From assembly GCF_947493425.1 (NCBI RefSeq), contig NZ_CANLRP010000056.1:1-44270 (forward strand): 44,270 nt of DNA, in the 5' to 3' direction. A model generated the notes under the pieces. It saw only the letters and a program-made list of their open reading frames with translations, was not told the origin of the DNA and made no database searches. Positions 42,108 through 44,270 of the stretch are shown here, piece by piece. Each line of letters starts with the position of its first letter. The stretch's first letter is position 1. Both the position numbers and the translations under genes were made by a program. Source of the stretch: an uncultured Microscilla sp. (GTDB taxonomy: Bacteria > Bacteroidota > Bacteroidia > Cytophagales > Microscillaceae).

Positions 42108-43736
42108 TCAATGGGTTGCCTTTGCCTTGGTTAAAGCCTCTGCACTGGTAATGTTTTTACCCAAGCCACCCAAGTGAGGACAGTCTAACAACGATTGCAT
42201 GCCTTTAAACTCTACTGGAGTTTTGGTATAACCATAATTATCGGCAAGGGTTTGAGTACTACGACTAGCGCCCATTCCCACCTCTACATCATGCATCGTA
42301 ATCTGACAAGGGTGTTCATATCCGCAAGCGTGGGATATTTGTAATACCTCTTTGCGGAAAGCAGTCATATAATTATGAAAACGTACCGATTTGAAAGTAG
42401 GGTCAAGACCTGAAGACAACCACTTGTTTTGGGTAGCTACTCCCGCCGGACATTTGTTGGTGTGGCATACTTGCGCCTGGATACAACCAATAGACATCAT
42501 AGGTTCGCGTGCCATCTGAATAAGGTCGGCACCCATGGCCATCGCCATTAAAGCTTTGGCTGGAAAGCCCAAACGACCAGAGGCAACAAATACAACCCTA
42601 TCGGTAAGTCCTCGCTCTAAGAATATTTGATATACACTGGTAAAGGCAAAAGCAAAAGGCAATGATACATGGTCGGCAAAAGAGTGAGGCGCAGCCCCTG
42701 TACCACCTTCGCCTCCATCAATGGTAATAAAGTCGGGGCCTTTCCCCCGTTGTACCATCAGGTCGGCTAGTTCTTCCCACATTTTGAGTTGCCCCACCGC
42801 CGATTTAAAACCTACGGGTAAGCCCGTGTTTTCGGCAATGTCTTCTATAAAATCCAACATTTCGGGCACGTTGGTAAAAGCTGTGTGTGAGGCAGGCGAT
42901 AATATGTCTTTGCCCATTGGAAGCCCACGTATTTCAGCAATTTCTTTGGTAATTTTAGAGGCGGGCAAAATGCCTCCTTTGCCTGGTTTGGCACCTTGCG
43001 ACAATTTGATTTCAATTGCTCTGATAAAAGCGTTTTTTTCAACTAGTTCTACCAATTTGTCCATCGAAAAGTTACCATCTTTGTCACGTACCCCATAATA
43101 ACCTGTACCAAAGTGAAACATTACATCGCTGCCGTGGCTGTGGTAAGGTGACAAGCTTCCTTCGCCTGTGTTATGATAACAACCGCTGGTTTGGGCACCT
43201 CGGTTGAGGGCTGTCACAGCATTTCGCGAAAGCGAGCCAAAACTCATGGCTGAGATATTGCCCACCGAATAGGGACGAAAAGGTCTTTTGCGTTGGTTGT
43301 ATTCACCCATCACTTTGGCACAAGGCAAAAAATGAGGGTCTTTCAGGTTGGGGTGGTTTTCGGGAAGCTGGTAGGCAAACATGGCGGGGTTGATAAATAC
43401 ATGACCAGGAGCATAAATATCTTTATCGGTTCCAAAACCTTCATAGTTATTTTGCTTCTTCGATGAAGCATACACCCAAGAGCGTTGACTTCGGTTAAAG
43501 GGGAGCTCTTCGCGGTTGCTTGCTACAATATACTGTCTTAGCTCTGGACCTATCGACTCAAGCAAATAACGTAAGCGACCTACCACCGGAAAATTGTGCT
43601 TGATGGTTTGGCGTTTGTTCAAAATATCTCTGATTGCCATGTAGATGATCCAAATAGGTATGAGGACAAAAAGTATTGCCAGAAACTCAACCTCTAGAAA
43701 CTCTAACTCAGTAATAAATTCTTTAAATCGCTGCAT
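42108..43736 (-). CDS. FMN-binding glutamate synthase family protein
   Basis: A 542-aa homologue of the FMN domain of glutamate synthase large subunits (GltB2-like, without the glutaminase part). One membrane helix at about residues 16-36 (LAILFVLIPIWIIYMAI) anchors it. The FMN barrel has IEIKLSQGAKPGKGGILP, then DFITIDGGEGGTGAAPHSF and VVFVASGRLGFPAKAL (all core motifs). A CxxxxxCxxxxC set (CIQAQVCHTNKCPAGVATQ) gives the [3Fe-4S] ligands. Without the amidotransferase it may take ammonia from another protein or act on another substrate. No gltD-like partner is adjacent. Confidence 0.92.
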   Translation of the reverse strand: MQRFKEFITELEFLEVEFLAILFVLIPIWIIYMAIRDILNKRQTIKHNFPVVGRLRYLLESIGPELRQYIVASNREELPFNRSQRSWVYASSKKQNNYEGFGTDKDIYAPGHVFINPAMFAYQLPENHPNLKDPHFLPCAKVMGEYNQRKRPFRPYSVGNISAMSFGSLSRNAVTALNRGAQTSGCYHNTGEGSLSPYHSHGSDVMFHFGTGYYGVRDKDGNFSMDKLVELVEKNAFIRAIEIKLSQGAKPGKGGILPASKITKEIAEIRGLPMGKDILSPASHTAFTNVPEMLDFIEDIAENTGLPVGFKSAVGQLKMWEELADLMVQRGKGPDFITIDGGEGGTGAAPHSFADHVSLPFAFAFTSVYQIFLERGLTDRVVFVASGRLGFPAKALMAMAMGADLIQMAREPMMSIGCIQAQVCHTNKCPAGVATQNKWLSSGLDPTFKSVRFHNYMTAFRKEVLQISHACGYEHPCQITMHDVEVGMGASRSTQTLADNYGYTKTPVEFKGMQSLLDCPHLGGLGKNITSAEALTKAKATH

Positions 43737-43871
43737 TTGTTATTGTAGATTTGACAAATAATAGTGAAAAGATTGTTTGGTGATGTATAGACATAACAGA
43801 CATGTATTGTACCAAATGCCTGTTTGGTATAAATAAAAGGAATTTTATATGTTATCTTAAAACTCTACAGA

Positions 43872-44270
43872 TTATTCGTTACCAAATGAAAACCTGTTTA
43901 GGGCATCATTGACTTGTTCTGGAGAGATGTCTTGTTGTTCAAAAAATCGCTGAGCAAGTTTGTAGTTAATGAGTTGTGCAAAGCCATTTAATATAAAATG
44001 CCTTGTTATTTTCCCTTTTCCTCCTCCCAGTTGTGCAATCCACTCAATAGTTTTATCCTGAGTAAGCTGATCCTCTATTTCATAAAAGTAGCCTGCGACA
44101 AAGTAAATGAGAGAAATAAGGTTTTTAACCACATTGTAGTCAGGTATCCTGTTATCTTCCCAACCTAAAACCTCCTTACAAAACTTAAATACCCCTTCAA
44201 TCTTGGCTCTCTTGCAGTATAACTCAAACACCATTTGCGCCATTTGAAGCTGATCAACCTGCATATTAGT
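43872..44270 (-). CDS. Transposase (DDE, IS4-like), C-terminal part, cut by the window edge
   Basis: About 132 codons are seen; the frame is open to the window edge, so the N-terminal part lies outside. The segment TNMQVDQLQMAQMVFELYCK, then RAKIEGVFKFCKEVLGWED, matches the end of DDE transposases, where the Glu of the catalytic triad sits in Y-x2-R-x2-IE. Helical segments follow (NLISLIYFVAGYFYEIE). Expected first Trp after Arg is replaced by Ala (KRAKIE). The insertion sequence type and its ends cannot be fixed; an inverted repeat ACCAAA/TTTGGT is found at about 43811-43831, downstream of the stop. It may be intact or a remnant. Confidence 0.75.
   Translation of the reverse strand, partial: TNMQVDQLQMAQMVFELYCKRAKIEGVFKFCKEVLGWEDNRIPDYNVVKNLISLIYFVAGYFYEIEDQLTQDKTIEWIAQLGGGKGKITRHFILNGFAQLINYKLAQRFFEQQDISPEQVNDALNRFSFGNE

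Noticed and set aside
43737..43871. Exact inverted-repeat end of the insertion sequence carrying the transposase
   Set aside because: A hairpin ACCAAA/TTTGGT is present, but without the other end of the element no terminal repeat can be identified.

Overview
The window looks like a chromosomal stretch of a Bacteroidota bacterium, most likely a marine gliding Cytophagia of the Microscilla type (inference). The grounds are AT-rich intergenic DNA, few Shine-Dalgarno sites, several TAnnTTTG promoter boxes, and a gene set typical of that phylum: an envelope cluster with coaX, lptC, a CNNM/CBS protein and a PpiD/SurA-like chaperone, SufS, an AsmA-like protein, WG-repeat and TPR proteins, and an FMN glutamate-synthase homologue. 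No tRNA, rRNA or CRISPR array was seen.

Layout. 1-5.1 kb: a SAM methyltransferase, a small membrane protein, a conserved unknown with CxCG, a 66-aa unknown and a TPR/HTH membrane protein, all on the minus strand. A 326-bp fold-back repeat lies at 2273-2598. 5.06-5.34 kb: a plus-strand 54-aa peptide with a double-glycine leader, a hexa-tyrosine tail and its own terminator, which looks like a secreted or RiPP-type precursor. 5.3-12.4 kb, minus: a molybdopterin oxidoreductase (FdhF/YdeP), a WG-repeat lipoprotein overlapping a membrane protein, and a possible ATP-grasp protein, with two more inverted-repeat regions. 13.2-22.7 kb, plus: deoC, a fatty acid hydroxylase/sterol desaturase, a lipoprotein MsrB, an unknown secreted protein, a large AsmA-like protein and an MscS channel with a cyclic-nucleotide domain. 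22.7-26.3 kb, minus: a beta-CASP metallo-beta-lactamase, thioredoxin and SufS. 26.5-26.8 kb: two abutting fold-back repeats. 26.9-35.0 kb, minus: coaX, an outer-membrane protein, a TPR protein, lptC, a small membrane protein, the CNNM/CBS protein and the PpiD-like foldase. 35.4-42 kb, plus: an amino-acid dehydrogenase, a secreted cyclophilin, an interrupted FtsX/MacB-type permease, and a CDP-alcohol phosphatidyltransferase next to a CdsA-like enzyme. 42-44.3 kb, minus: the FMN glutamate-synthase homologue and the C-terminal part of a transposase running off the window.

The most striking observation is at 38840-39065. A 226-bp element without a transposase splits the FtsX-type permease gene. 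It carries the full recognition code known for IS608 (IS200/IS605 family): TTAC at the left flank, AAAG before the left hairpin, GAAT before the right hairpin and TCAA at the right end. Both hairpins have the same extrahelical T. Removing the element restores one in-frame permease of 858 residues. The right half of the element can fold into several hairpins, as TnpB-associated omega RNAs do, and its 3' flank (where a guide would lie) is the interrupted gene.

The second candidate is the orphan peptide at 5063-5227. Other points of interest are the families of fold-back repeats and the envelope-biogenesis cluster.
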